In this document: in pieces, positions 1 through 5,446 of the stretch
How the letters are laid out: each line of letters begins with the position of its first letter
Position numbering within the stretch: position 1 is the first letter of the stretch
Origin: an uncultured Parasutterella sp.
GTDB lineage: Bacteria > Pseudomonadota > Gammaproteobacteria > Burkholderiales > Burkholderiaceae_F
DNA: 5,553 nucleotides
Assembly (NCBI GenBank): GCA_900766055.1
Contig: CAAFTZ010000133.1
Coordinates: 1 to 5,553 of the forward strand
Direction of reading: 5' to 3'
Translations under genes and position numbers: made by a program
Notes under the pieces: model-generated
Seen by the model: the letters and a program-made list of their open reading frames with translations, nothing else
The model's database searches: none
What the model was told of the DNA's origin: nothing

Positions 1-461
1 TCTCTGGTTTGACTGCTTGTGGCAGTACAGAAGATCAATCCGCTGTAACAAAACACTCCGACGAAGATCTGTGCTGTTTTTACCGAACTGTCGTTCTTAT
101 TTTTCTAGCACACCCCATCCCCGTTGTAATCGATCATGCACATGTGGCCCGGAGTAAAGCTGTTCAGTAAACAGACATCTTGAAGTTCCTTGGAGGCTAG
201 CTGTTTCGTTCGTTTTAATTCTTGGTAGAAAGTCGCTTTGCTAATGAGCTCGCAGCCTTCATGAACAGAGGCCAGATATTGCGAGTAGACGTTCTGGACC
301 GTTATTTTCGGAGCCGAGGCCTTTACAAGAAGGTCCTCGTAATCGGACAAGACGACGTTTTGACGAGACCAGCTGTGCGACCGGAGTATTTCTTCGATGT
401 CTTGCCCAGATAATGTTCGTAAATTTTCCGTAGTGAAATTGTTTTGCTTGGCTTTCTTGAG
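1..461 (-). pseudogene. 3' part of an older IS21-like istA, interrupted by the IS and carrying a nonsense codon
   Basis: Seen: on the minus strand one frame runs from the IS junction to the window edge, broken only by TAG at 105-107. Joined to its 5' part (3476-3355), it gives 156 residues before the stop and about 34 readable codons after it. Recognisable IstA landmarks are the segment around ATFYQELKR and then TPGHMCMIDYNGDGV, which matches PGESLEVDFAGDSV of the intact IstA in this window; D149 is the first catalytic Asp of the DDE triad. The codons after the TAG still read like IstA (AQIFVGVFCYSGLIF, then ATSSQ), so the stop is a point mutation and not the natural end. The rest of the catalytic core lies outside the window. 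Inference: this was a dead or dying IS21-family transposase gene, different in sequence from the intact one, when the newer IS landed in it. Confidence 0.8.
454..461. repeat. Target site duplication, left copy (TTCTTGAG)
   Basis: TTCTTGAG sits directly outside the left IS end and is repeated at 3355-3362 outside the right end. Eight base pairs lies within the 4-8 bp range known for IS21-family insertions. Removing 462-3362 (the IS plus one copy) rejoins the minus-strand frame as W-L-K-K-A-K with no shift, which independently confirms the duplication. Confidence 0.9.
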
Positions 462-505
462 TGAATTCTCGCACGCGCGCGAACGGTATTCTCACCGGTG
501 CGAAC
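462..505 (+). repeat. Left terminal inverted repeat of the IS21 element
   Basis: These 44 bases pair with 3311-3354 read on the minus strand. The best-conserved blocks are the outermost TGA-TTCTC, the central CGAACGGT (perfect, 480-487) and the inner GGTGCGAAC (perfect, 497-505). The middle block 471-479 is poorly conserved (GCACGCGCG against TCAAGTATT), suggesting a spacer between two protein-contact sites. The 22-nt unit at 484-505 is repeated inside the element at 553-574. Confidence 0.88.
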
Positions 506-552
506 GCTTGAAAAATCTTGTCGTTCACGGATTAACCGAAAAGATGTAACTA

Positions 553-574
553 CGGTGTTCTCACTGGTGCGAAC
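553..574 (+). repeat. Internal copy of the left end repeat (L2)
   Basis: This 22-nt copy differs from 484-505 at two positions; the shared pattern is CGGTRTTCTCACYGGTGCGA plus AC. The unit is itself an imperfect palindrome (GTTC...GAAC). IS21-family elements are known to carry multiple such repeats at their ends as IstA binding sites. It lies about 70 nt upstream of istA and overlaps the best promoter candidate, so IstA binding could also damp its own transcription (inference). Confidence 0.8.
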
Positions 575-588
575 AGTTAGCATATAAC
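558..588 (+). promoter_or_regulatory. Weak candidate promoter for istA
   Basis: A -10-like TATAAC (583-588) has a poor -35-like TTCTCA at 558-563 with a 19-nt spacer. The -35 falls inside repeat L2. A second, weaker option is TTGGAT (602-607) with TTTATT (625-630), spacer 17. Neither is a strong sigma-70 match, as expected for a tightly controlled transposase gene; the choice between them is open. Confidence 0.3.
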
Positions 589-632
589 CATTTTTTAATC
601 GTTGGATTGTAACTTTTGGGTCTTTTTATTTA

Positions 633-638
633 AAAGGA
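633..638 (+). promoter_or_regulatory. istA: Ribosome binding site choosing the istA start
   Basis: AAAGGA lies 5 nt before ATG 644. The frame is open further upstream (to TTG 602), but no ribosome site precedes that codon, and ATG 659 has none at good spacing. This supports 644 as the start. Confidence 0.6.
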
Positions 639-643
639 CCCTT

Positions 644-2214
644 ATGAAAGAATCCACGATGGCAACGATTAAAGATATAGCAGTCAAACTTAACGAAGGC
701 TGTTCGTACTCTGAAATCTCAAAGGCATTAGGCATATCCAAGTCAACGGTTAGCAAATACGCTAATCGTATTAAACAGTCGAACCTGACATTTGCTGAGG
801 CGTCTGCATGCCAGGAACAGGAGTTGGAAGAGACCGTAGGAGTTCCAACAAAACGTGAGTACCGAGACTTCAATGCAGAGGAGGTGCTTGGGAAACTCAC
901 GAACGTTAAATATGCAACCAGACAGCTTCTGTATGAACACTACAAGTCTGAGGAGCCCGAAACTGCTTGCTCTTACGCGACATTTTGTCGCCGGCTGGAA
1001 AAGCTGATCAAAGAAAAGACACCGACTCAGATTTATACCAATTTAGAACGAATCCCCGGCGAGTCGCTCGAAGTCGACTTTGCAGGAGACTCTGTTACCT
1101 GGATTGATAGAAGAGGTAAAAAGCGCACGAGCAGGCTATTTCTGGCAACTCTGACATTCAGCCAGAAAATATACATATGCGCTTTTGAAAACGAGAAGCA
1201 GATTTCTTGGATGGGCGGGATCGTCAAAGCACTCGAGTTCTTCGGCGGCACTCCGAAAACGTTGATTGTAGACAACGCTAAAAGCTTGGTAGTTACACAC
1301 GGAAAGGACAAAATTGACTACAGTCCGATCCTTCAATCGCTGTGCAATTATTACGATATCAGCTCATTTGCTTGCCGACCGGGAACCCCTAAAGGGAAAA
1401 ATCGGGTTGAAAACAGTGTCACACATACTTATCGACGTGTCCTTGCTTCCCTAAGACTCAATGGCCCCATACGTGCCAGCAACTTGGAGGACCTGAACCA
1501 ACAAATCGCTGAGCATAGGGACATATTTAACAAGCGTCCCTTCACAAAGAACCTTCAAAGCAACAGAGAGCTTGAGTTCAACACTCATGAAAGACAGAAG
1601 CTCAAGAGCCTGCCGATTCTTCCCTATGAAATCGGAAACTGGAGATATTTGAAAGTCGACAAAGGCCATTGCATACGGCTCGGCGAAGACGGGGGACATC
1701 GCTACAGCGTTCCGGTCTTTTATGTAGGAATGACTGTAACGGTGTTAAAGACGGAAGAACGAGTCTTGATTTATGACAAAGAGACAGGAAGCTGCATAGC
1801 GCAACACAAGCGCTACTTAGAGATCACCGGCGAAAAAAACACATCCTTCCGGAACATTTAACTCCGAAAGAGAAACGACAGCGCTTAACCAAAGAACAAT
1901 GGATAGGAGAGCTCGTCAAGTGCGGCTATGACCGAGAGACGATTAGCAACGTACTCACCGCGAAATGGAAAGTCGATACTTTGAATGCACGACGCTTCTG
2001 CTTTTGCTTAAAACTGCTCTTGAAGGAGTGTCCCATAGCAATTGTCAGAGAAGCACTGCAGGCTGCTTACGAACATCGGTACCTAAATTACGAATACATC
2101 AAAGAGTGGGCAAAGATGCGTCAGAAAGAAACGCTCCTAGGACTCACCGACAACACAACAGATCCCAACTACAGGACCATTAGCCATGAAAACATCCGAA
2201 ATAATTACTGCTGA
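644..2214 (+). CDS. istA: IS21 IstA transposase, two frames joined by a -1 shift near 1840
   Basis: IstA is the DDE recombinase that cuts and joins the IS ends. The zero frame (644-1861) encodes 405 aa. An N-terminal helix-turn-helix lies at about residues 8-42 (EISKALGISKSTVSKY), an upstream variable region at about 45-130, and the rve-type catalytic core carries D145 (EVDFAGD), D210 (LIVDNAK) and E256 (GKNRVEN). A beta-rich domain at about 325-395 (HRYSVPVFYVGMTVTV) follows. The zero frame then stops at TAA 1859-1861, but clear C-terminal IstA sequence continues in the -1 frame (HILPEHLTPKEK onward) to a stop at 2212-2214, overlapping istB by 29 nt. A shift at A_AAA_AAC (1834-1840) would give 523 aa, the length of long-form IstA proteins. 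Without it the protein lacks the last ~124 residues. All three catalytic residues are intact, so the gene is either recoded or only recently broken. Confidence 0.88.
1834..1870 (+). other. Candidate -1 frameshift site in istA: A_AAA_AAC plus hairpin
   Basis: In the istA zero frame the codons read GAA-AAA-AAC, placing a perfect X_XXY_YYZ heptamer at 1834-1840, inside a run of seven A (1833-1839). Five nucleotides later, 1846-1852 can pair with 1864-1870 (6 of 7 pairs, 11-nt loop), a modest hairpin at the usual stimulator distance. The zero-frame stop at 1859-1861 lies in the loop. A -1 slip would continue as K-N-H-I-L-P-E. Alternatives: transcriptional slippage adding one A, a real one-base deletion from an A8 run, or a sequencing error in the homopolymer. 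Confidence 0.55.
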
Positions 2215-2971
2215 GGACAAATTGAATCACTTAAAAGCTCTCTTCTATCGATTACGAATGAGAGCCGCCTACGAAAGGCTTACTTCTATCCTGTCGGATC
2301 CCGATGAATGCGGAATGTCCGCTCTGGATTGTATCTACGAAATCATAGAAAACGAGGTGCAGAGGCGTGACTCCAATGCGTTGGCAAGACGGCTGAAAGA
2401 AGCCAAAATTTGTCTTCCAAATGCGCGGCCCGACACAATTGACTTCGGCATTGAGCGTGGCTTGGACAAAAACAAAATCGACGCATTGCTTACGATGAGA
2501 TGGATGGAAGAGCACCAGAACATTATCATCACAGGCGCTGCCGGATGTGGAAAAACCTTCTTAGCCTGTGCCTTAGTGAATCAGGCTTGCATAAAAGGCA
2601 GAACAGCAAGGGTTGTAAGAGTACCCTTGCTGCTGAACCAGATGGCGGCATCACACCAAATTGTTGAAACGTACTTCAAGAAGCTCAAGGAGATGAAAAC
2701 CATTGATCTTCTTGTGCTGGACGATTGGGGGATCGGCCAGCTTGATGCCCGATCACGTCAGGATCTGCTGGAAATCATAAACGAAAGGTACATGTATGCA
2801 AGCACAATCGTTACTAGTGTTTTACCAGTAAACAAATGGAGTGAATACATTAACGACACAACCTACTCAGACGCCATTCTTGACCGCCTCGTTAGTGTGT
2901 CACACAGAGTAGAGCTTCATGGGGCTTCTGTTAGGCAGATGAAAGAATACGGTGCTGTTCTGAAAGAGTAG
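2186..2971 (+). CDS. istB: IS21 IstB, AAA+ ATPase transposition helper
   Basis: This 261-aa protein has the normal length for IstB, the DnaC/DnaA-like AAA+ ATPase that oligomerises on target DNA and activates IstA. Visible in order: an N-terminal helical region (about 10-100), Walker A GAAGCGKT (117-124, K123, T124), Walker B LLVLDDW (175-181, D179, D180), sensor-1-type TIVTS (207-211), and the ILDRL arginine motif (R234) followed by SHRVELHG (239-246). The QLDARSRQDLLEIINERY and LPVNKWSEYI segments are typical of proteobacterial IS21 IstBs. The start ATG follows ACAGGA by 9 nt and overlaps the end of the -1 frame of istA by 29 nt, indicating translational coupling with full-length IstA. All key ATPase residues are present; nothing looks damaged. 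Confidence 0.95.
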   Translation: MKTSEIITAEDKLNHLKALFYRLRMRAAYERLTSILSDPDECGMSALDCIYEIIENEVQRRDSNALARRLKEAKICLPNARPDTIDFGIERGLDKNKIDALLTMRWMEEHQNIIITGAAGCGKTFLACALVNQACIKGRTARVVRVPLLLNQMAASHQIVETYFKKLKEMKTIDLLVLDDWGIGQLDARSRQDLLEIINERYMYASTIVTSVLPVNKWSEYINDTTYSDAILDRLVSVSHRVELHGASVRQMKEYGAVLKE

Positions 2972-2995
2972 TCGGAAAGAAATATCCGCCTTTGG

Positions 2996-3039
2996 TTTAT
3001 AAGGCCCTTAAGCACAGATTTGCTTAAGGGCCTTATAAA
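2996..3039 (+). terminator. Perfect 19-bp hairpin after istB
   Basis: Bases 2996-3014 are exactly complementary to 3021-3039 around a 6-nt loop (CAGATT); the stem includes the GGCCCTTAAGCA core. It starts 24 nt after the istB stop, the right place for a terminator. However, neither strand has a proper U-run after it (AAAAGCG on plus), so a classic rho-independent mechanism is doubtful. It may instead block or stabilise transcripts, or shield the IS from transcription entering through its right end. Confidence 0.6.
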
Positions 3040-3063
3040 AAGCGTAATTAATTGAATTAAGGC

Positions 3064-3137
3064 GTCAAATTACTTACGCGGCATAATGCTGTAACCTCGG
3101 CAAGCCTCCGTTACAGCTTATTCCACGTTAATTTGAC
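3064..3137. repeat. Two-tier imperfect palindrome in the IS right end
   Basis: Outer arms GTCAAATTA (3064-3072) and TAATTTGAC (3129-3137) are perfectly complementary and, after a 3-nt bulge, continue with ACG (3076-3078) against CGT (3126-3128). Inside lies a second perfect stem, GCTGTAAC (3088-3095) with GTTACAGC (3110-3117), loop 14 nt. Together with the hairpin at 2996-3039, most of the first 170 bases after istB can fold. The function is unknown: a small nested palindromic element, a structured RNA or a DNA cruciform are all possible. Confidence 0.5.
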
Positions 3138-3218
3138 CCATGAAAAAAAGTCGATTTGCAAATTTATTTGACTAGTCGGCAAGGTAAAATCTTACGAGGC
3201 CCAACGATTTGAAATGTC

Positions 3219-3238
3219 GTTCGCACCGCTGAGAATCC
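3219..3238 (-). repeat. Right-end internal repeat R3
   Basis: Read on the minus strand this contains TTCTCAGCGGTGCGAAC (3235-3219), one of the closest matches to the L1/L2 core TTCTCACYGGTGCGAAC. It lies about 120 bp inside the right end, and its inverted orientation relative to the left copies is as expected for IstA binding sites. Confidence 0.75.
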
Positions 3239-3288
3239 AGTTACTTCTCTTAATTTGATGCAGCGTTCCTCACCGTGTTCAGTGAGCT

Positions 3289-3307
3289 GTTCGCGCCTGT
3301 GAATGTC
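3289..3307 (-). repeat. Right-end internal repeat R2 (degenerate)
   Basis: On the minus strand this reads GACATTCACAGGCGCGAAC: the outer TTC and GCGCGAAC halves of the end repeat are kept, but the middle is about two bases shorter. It sits just inside the terminal repeat and is probably a weaker IstA site. Confidence 0.5.
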
Positions 3308-3310
3308 GGA

Positions 3311-3354
3311 GTTCGCACCATTGCGAAGACCGTTCGAATACTTGAGAGAAATCA
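3311..3354 (-). repeat. Right terminal inverted repeat of the IS21 element
   Basis: Partner of 462-505. On the minus strand it starts TGATTTCTC, has the perfect central block CGAACGGT (3336-3329) and ends in GGTGCGAAC (3319-3311). The outermost plus-strand dinucleotide is CA, matching TG at the left. Confidence 0.88.
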
Positions 3355-3362
3355 TTCTTGAG
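3355..3362. repeat. Target site duplication, right copy (TTCTTGAG)
   Basis: Identical to 454-461 and directly abutting the right IS end. It forms part of codons for the L-K-K segment of the interrupted minus-strand gene. Confidence 0.9.
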
Positions 3363-3476
3363 CCACTCATTGATCGTAGACGTGGGAGCAAGAGGTTTCT
3401 TCGAGATGACAGAAGTCGTAACTCCTTGCTCCTTGAGGCGTATTGCCTCAATGACTGTTTCAGTTTTGTATTTCAT
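3355..3476 (-). pseudogene. 5' part of the interrupted older istA-like gene
   Basis: From ATG at 3476 the minus strand encodes a start typical of IS21/IS3-type DNA-binding domains: a helix-turn-helix at about residues 5-40 (AIRLKEQGVTTSVISKK, then STINEWLK). At the IS junction the frame passes after residue 40 into the left part (codon 41 is split 2+1 across the insertion point), continuing KAKQNN... at 453 downward. The apparent continuation NDFSQVFERSS encoded inside the IS is only the terminal repeat read in that frame. No clear ribosome site precedes ATG 3476; the frame is open upstream, through GTG 3518 and beyond, which is probably chance read-through of a flanking fragment. Function before disruption: a transposase of the IstA type. 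Confidence 0.75.
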
Positions 3477-3481
3477 AAAAA

Positions 3482-3526
3482 CTGTCAGTTGACAGCAAAT
3501 AAAGGATAGTTCGCCCACGGAACTAT
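3482..3526. repeat. Palindromes marking the probable end of the older IS21-like element
   Basis: Just upstream of the older istA start lie CTGTCAGTTGACAG (3482-3495; 6-bp arms) and ATAGTTC/GAACTAT (3506-3512 with 3520-3526, 7-nt loop). The second is built like the intact element's end repeat (GTTC ... GGTGC GAAC; here GTTC CGTGGGC GAAC on the minus strand). Inference: these are IstA-binding repeats of the older element, whose outer end would fall near 3530-3540, perhaps at the CA in AACAAACA. The exact end cannot be fixed because its other end is outside the window. Confidence 0.4.
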
Positions 3527-3535
3527 AAGAACAAA

Positions 3536-3851
3536 CAACGAAAGTTTTAGAAACGGAGCGCTTGGCAGGTTTTCCTTTACGTTTACGATAACTGTTGATG
3601 ACGCTTTTAACGGTAGTCCTATAAACGTTGAAACGAATGGCTAATTCAGTAACGGAATCACCTAGTGAGTGGCGTCTAAAAATTTCTTCTTTTTCTTCAA
3701 ACGTAAGAACCGACTTTCTATCTTCTATCAGAACCCAAGCTTCATTGGTACGAGCATGAGCTTTCCATAAGCGAAGAACGTCTCTCGGAAGGCTCGTTAA
3801 TACTTCATTTTCTCTATAAGTTTTAAATTCTCTGAAAAGGGAACAGACAAA
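3536..3851 (-). pseudogene. Startless helix-turn-helix fragment, probably from a transposase
   Basis: After TAG at 3852-3854 the minus strand is open without any ATG, GTG or TTG start until GTG 3518. It reads LPRDVLRLWKAHARTNEAW, then SVLTFEEKEEIFRRHSLG and a clear helix-turn-helix DSVTELAIRFNVYRTTVKSV, ending with the basic INSYRKRKGKPAK. The layout (charged helix, HTH, basic tail) is that of transposase DNA-binding domains such as IS3-family OrfA, but the family cannot be assigned. It has lost its 5' end where the IS3 remnant begins and its 3' end where the older IS21-like element seems to start. It reads in frame into the older istA start, which could be chance or a genuine fusion. Confidence 0.5.
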
Positions 3852-3857
3852 CTACTT

Positions 3858-4608
3858 CGTCTCAAGTGAATAGACTTTGCGCAAAATGCTAACCCTTTAA
3901 CTGTCGCTTTTTAGGGGCAATTAAAAAGCAGCGGCGAGCTTCGTGTCGGCCGAGACAATTTCATGCATTATATTAAGCTTAAAGACATTCAAATTAATAG
4001 AAATTCTCGTCCGCTAAAACCGACTCAAATCACGGATTTCCCGTTTACCCGAACTTTTGGGGAAATGAATCCGAGCAGACAAAATCAGTTACGGGTAATT
4101 AACATAATCTATGGGGCTAAAGGTCTAGAGGCAGATCGAAGGATGTTTTGCTTTACTTCTTTGATAACGGACTTGTACAACCACAAAATCATGGGGTCGA
4201 TCCATGAATAGCCTTTCCTCGGATGGTCCTGTTCGCGCCTTGTTAAAGCTAGAGGCGAATCAAATAAAAACGAGCCTTTGATTCGGCACTAAGACACGGG
4301 CCGCCATTACGCTAGTTTGAAGGACGTGAAGAAATTAAAAAAGATGGGCATCGTGAGCAGCATGACAGAAAATAATGATCCCTAAAAGAATTCCATTAGG
4401 GAGCGAATTAATGGAACCATAAAAAAAGAAGTCCTCGGTAAAAGGATGGCAAGAAGCTTTGAAGAAGTCCTTAAACTGCTTTCTGAAGAAGTCTCTTTTA
4501 TAACAAAGAGTGTCCTCATATGAGTTGCGGGACGCTTATACCAAATGAGGTAGGACAAGGATAAGGAGACTTAGGGATAAAGTGGCACGTTTTAGAGAAG
4601 AATGTTTA
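3858..4608 (+). pseudogene. Decayed IS3-family OrfB transposase (DDE)
   Basis: Most of an IS3-family OrfB can be read on the plus strand despite many lesions. From 3915 one frame gives VGRDNFMHYIK, RQNQLRVINIIYGAKGLEA (the conserved WVTDITY block, with its catalytic Asp now Asn) and FTSLITDLYNHKIMGS. The same frame continues past TAG 4209-4211 to IRH*DTGRHYAS (family HSDRG-HYAS; TAA 4290-4292), then MTENNDP*KNSIRERINGT (family DPYxNAxAERxNG; TAA 4383-4385), which retains the catalytic Glu. After a one-base shift near 4499 it reads YNKECPHMSCGTLIPNEVG, the YNxxRPHxSLxxLTPxE end block, trailing to about 4608. Another frameshift lies near 3920. Lost Asp, several stops and two shifts make it certainly non-functional. 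The wording of the end block is common in Bacteroidota-type IS3 elements (weak clue). Confidence 0.85.
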
Positions 4609-5356
4609 GCCTGGTAACAAGCTCCTAACTGAGGCCGTCACCCTCTGAGGGGAAATTGTCTTTTCGGCAAGCTCTAAGGCAGATCCTAAACAGAAATAAA
4701 ACCAAAAAAGGGTGACTATTAAAACTTCGTTAAAATCCTGAAAGTTAACCAAGCTTGGTTTTTAAAGCAAGACTTTTAACGTGTTTAAATTTTTAGGCAA
4801 AGACCGAGTCAATCAAAATCACTTCAGGCCATGCCTATCCGGGGTAAAGAACTTTTGAAAATGAGTGTACTTATTTTGTAATCACCCTTCCTATTTTTTA
4901 TGATAGAAGCATCAGGAATGCAAGTAAAGAATGTGAGGAGAGGTTAATGAGCGCTACTAGACATAACATGACTGAGGAGTCGGTACCGAAGAAAATGCTA
5001 TAGAAGAGCAGATAAATTGAAGCCTTAAAAATGAGAAGATTTGGACGCCTTGAGAAGTTCTAAAAGGCGCTGGATGAGTCTCTTGATTTAACAATAATTG
5101 TCGTCCGAGTCTAGGTTATAACTTATTAACCTCTGTAGAAGCATCTGTCCTAAATGAAGTGATAGAGAAACTCTGATGATGTCGAGAGGACTATATAAGG
5201 AATAAATTTACAACAAAAAATTCTTTAACCTTACGCTCGCGGCTGTCCACCTGCAAAGCCTTCATGACAACCGACTCCGCAGGAAAGGTAACCAGGAGTC
5301 AACTGCTACCAATGCTTCACTATAAAGTCAACTAAATAATGTTTTAAAACAGAAAG
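4609..5356. other. AT-rich intergenic region without a supportable gene
   Basis: All six frames are broken by frequent stops; no RNA gene or conserved protein block is recognisable. A good ribosome-site-like GAGGAG precedes ATG 4953, but that frame (MSATRHNMTEESVPKKML) stops after 18 codons. Inverted repeats lie at 4728-4781, and GTTTTAAAAC (5341-5350) is a perfect palindrome. The stretch is visibly more AT-rich than the IS21 element and probably consists of eroded mobile DNA plus the upstream region of the gene at the right edge. Confidence 0.5.
4728..4781. repeat. Nested inverted repeats
   Basis: CGTTAAAA (4728-4735) pairs with TTTTAACG (4774-4781) around a central perfect palindrome, AACCAAGCTTGGTT (4747-4760), with similar unpaired lengths on each side (11 and 13 nt). 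It could fold as a cruciform, or be the eroded end of a mobile element. No function can be assigned. Confidence 0.35.
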
Positions 5357-5411
5357 AACTCAAGGTATTTAGGAAATGACGGTACAGTAAAATTATCAAA
5401 TACCTTGAATT
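5357..5411. repeat. Hairpin upstream of the right-edge gene
   Basis: The arm 5357-5370 (AACT CAAGGTATTT) pairs with 5398-5411 (AAATACCTTG AATT) at 13 of 14 positions, loop 27 nt, ending 35 nt before ATG 5447. No U-run follows, so it is not an obvious intrinsic terminator. Candidates are a leader or operator structure for the downstream gene, or a small inverted-repeat remnant. Confidence 0.45.
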
Positions 5412-5446
5412 GTTACTTTCTCTGCTTCTTTTGCGTGAGTGTTTTG

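Larger units (their letters stand above)
462..3354 (+). mobile_element. IS21-family insertion sequence, 2893 bp, with both ends present
   Basis: The element begins 5'-TGA and ends TCA-3', as expected for IS21 ends (TG...CA). It has a 44-bp imperfect terminal inverted repeat (33 of 44 positions match), internal copies of the end repeat on both sides, the istA-istB gene pair in one orientation, and an 8-bp target duplication. Known for the family: IstA is the DDE transposase that recognises the ends, and IstB is an AAA+ ATPase that assembles on target DNA and delivers it to IstA. Differences from a textbook member: istA is split by a one-base frame change at a slippery heptamer, and the right non-coding end is long (383 bp after istB) and rich in hairpins. 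Mobility therefore depends on whether the istA frame change is bypassed. Confidence 0.93.

Noticed and set aside
462..505. IS starting at the GGTGCGAAC unit instead of at TGA
   Set aside because: Homology between the two ends continues out to TGA/TCA, and only those ends give both a matching 8-bp duplication and a restored target frame.
1965..2183. Plus-strand 72-codon frame overlapping the end of istA
   Set aside because: It is a shadow of the -1 frame IstA C-terminus, which has the family-like sequence.
3064..3137. Integron attC-like recombination site
   Set aside because: The size and imperfect palindrome are suggestive, but the outer arms do not give RYYYAAC and GTTRRRY boxes, there is no integrase or cassette gene, and the structure lies within the IS21 element.
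3164..3451. Minus-strand 95-codon open frame at the IS right end
   Set aside because: It runs through the IS terminal repeats and the 5' part of the older istA in the wrong frame; its composition is arginine-rich and shows no domain.
4953..5100. Remnant of an IS256-type transposase N-terminus (fragments such as DLDAL and KALDESLD across frames)
   Set aside because: It needs several frame jumps over a short stretch, and no downstream conserved block of that family appears.
5221..5340. Minus-strand fragments such as ALVAVDSWLPFLRSRLS
   Set aside because: Short pieces in shifting frames; no family can be recognised with enough support.
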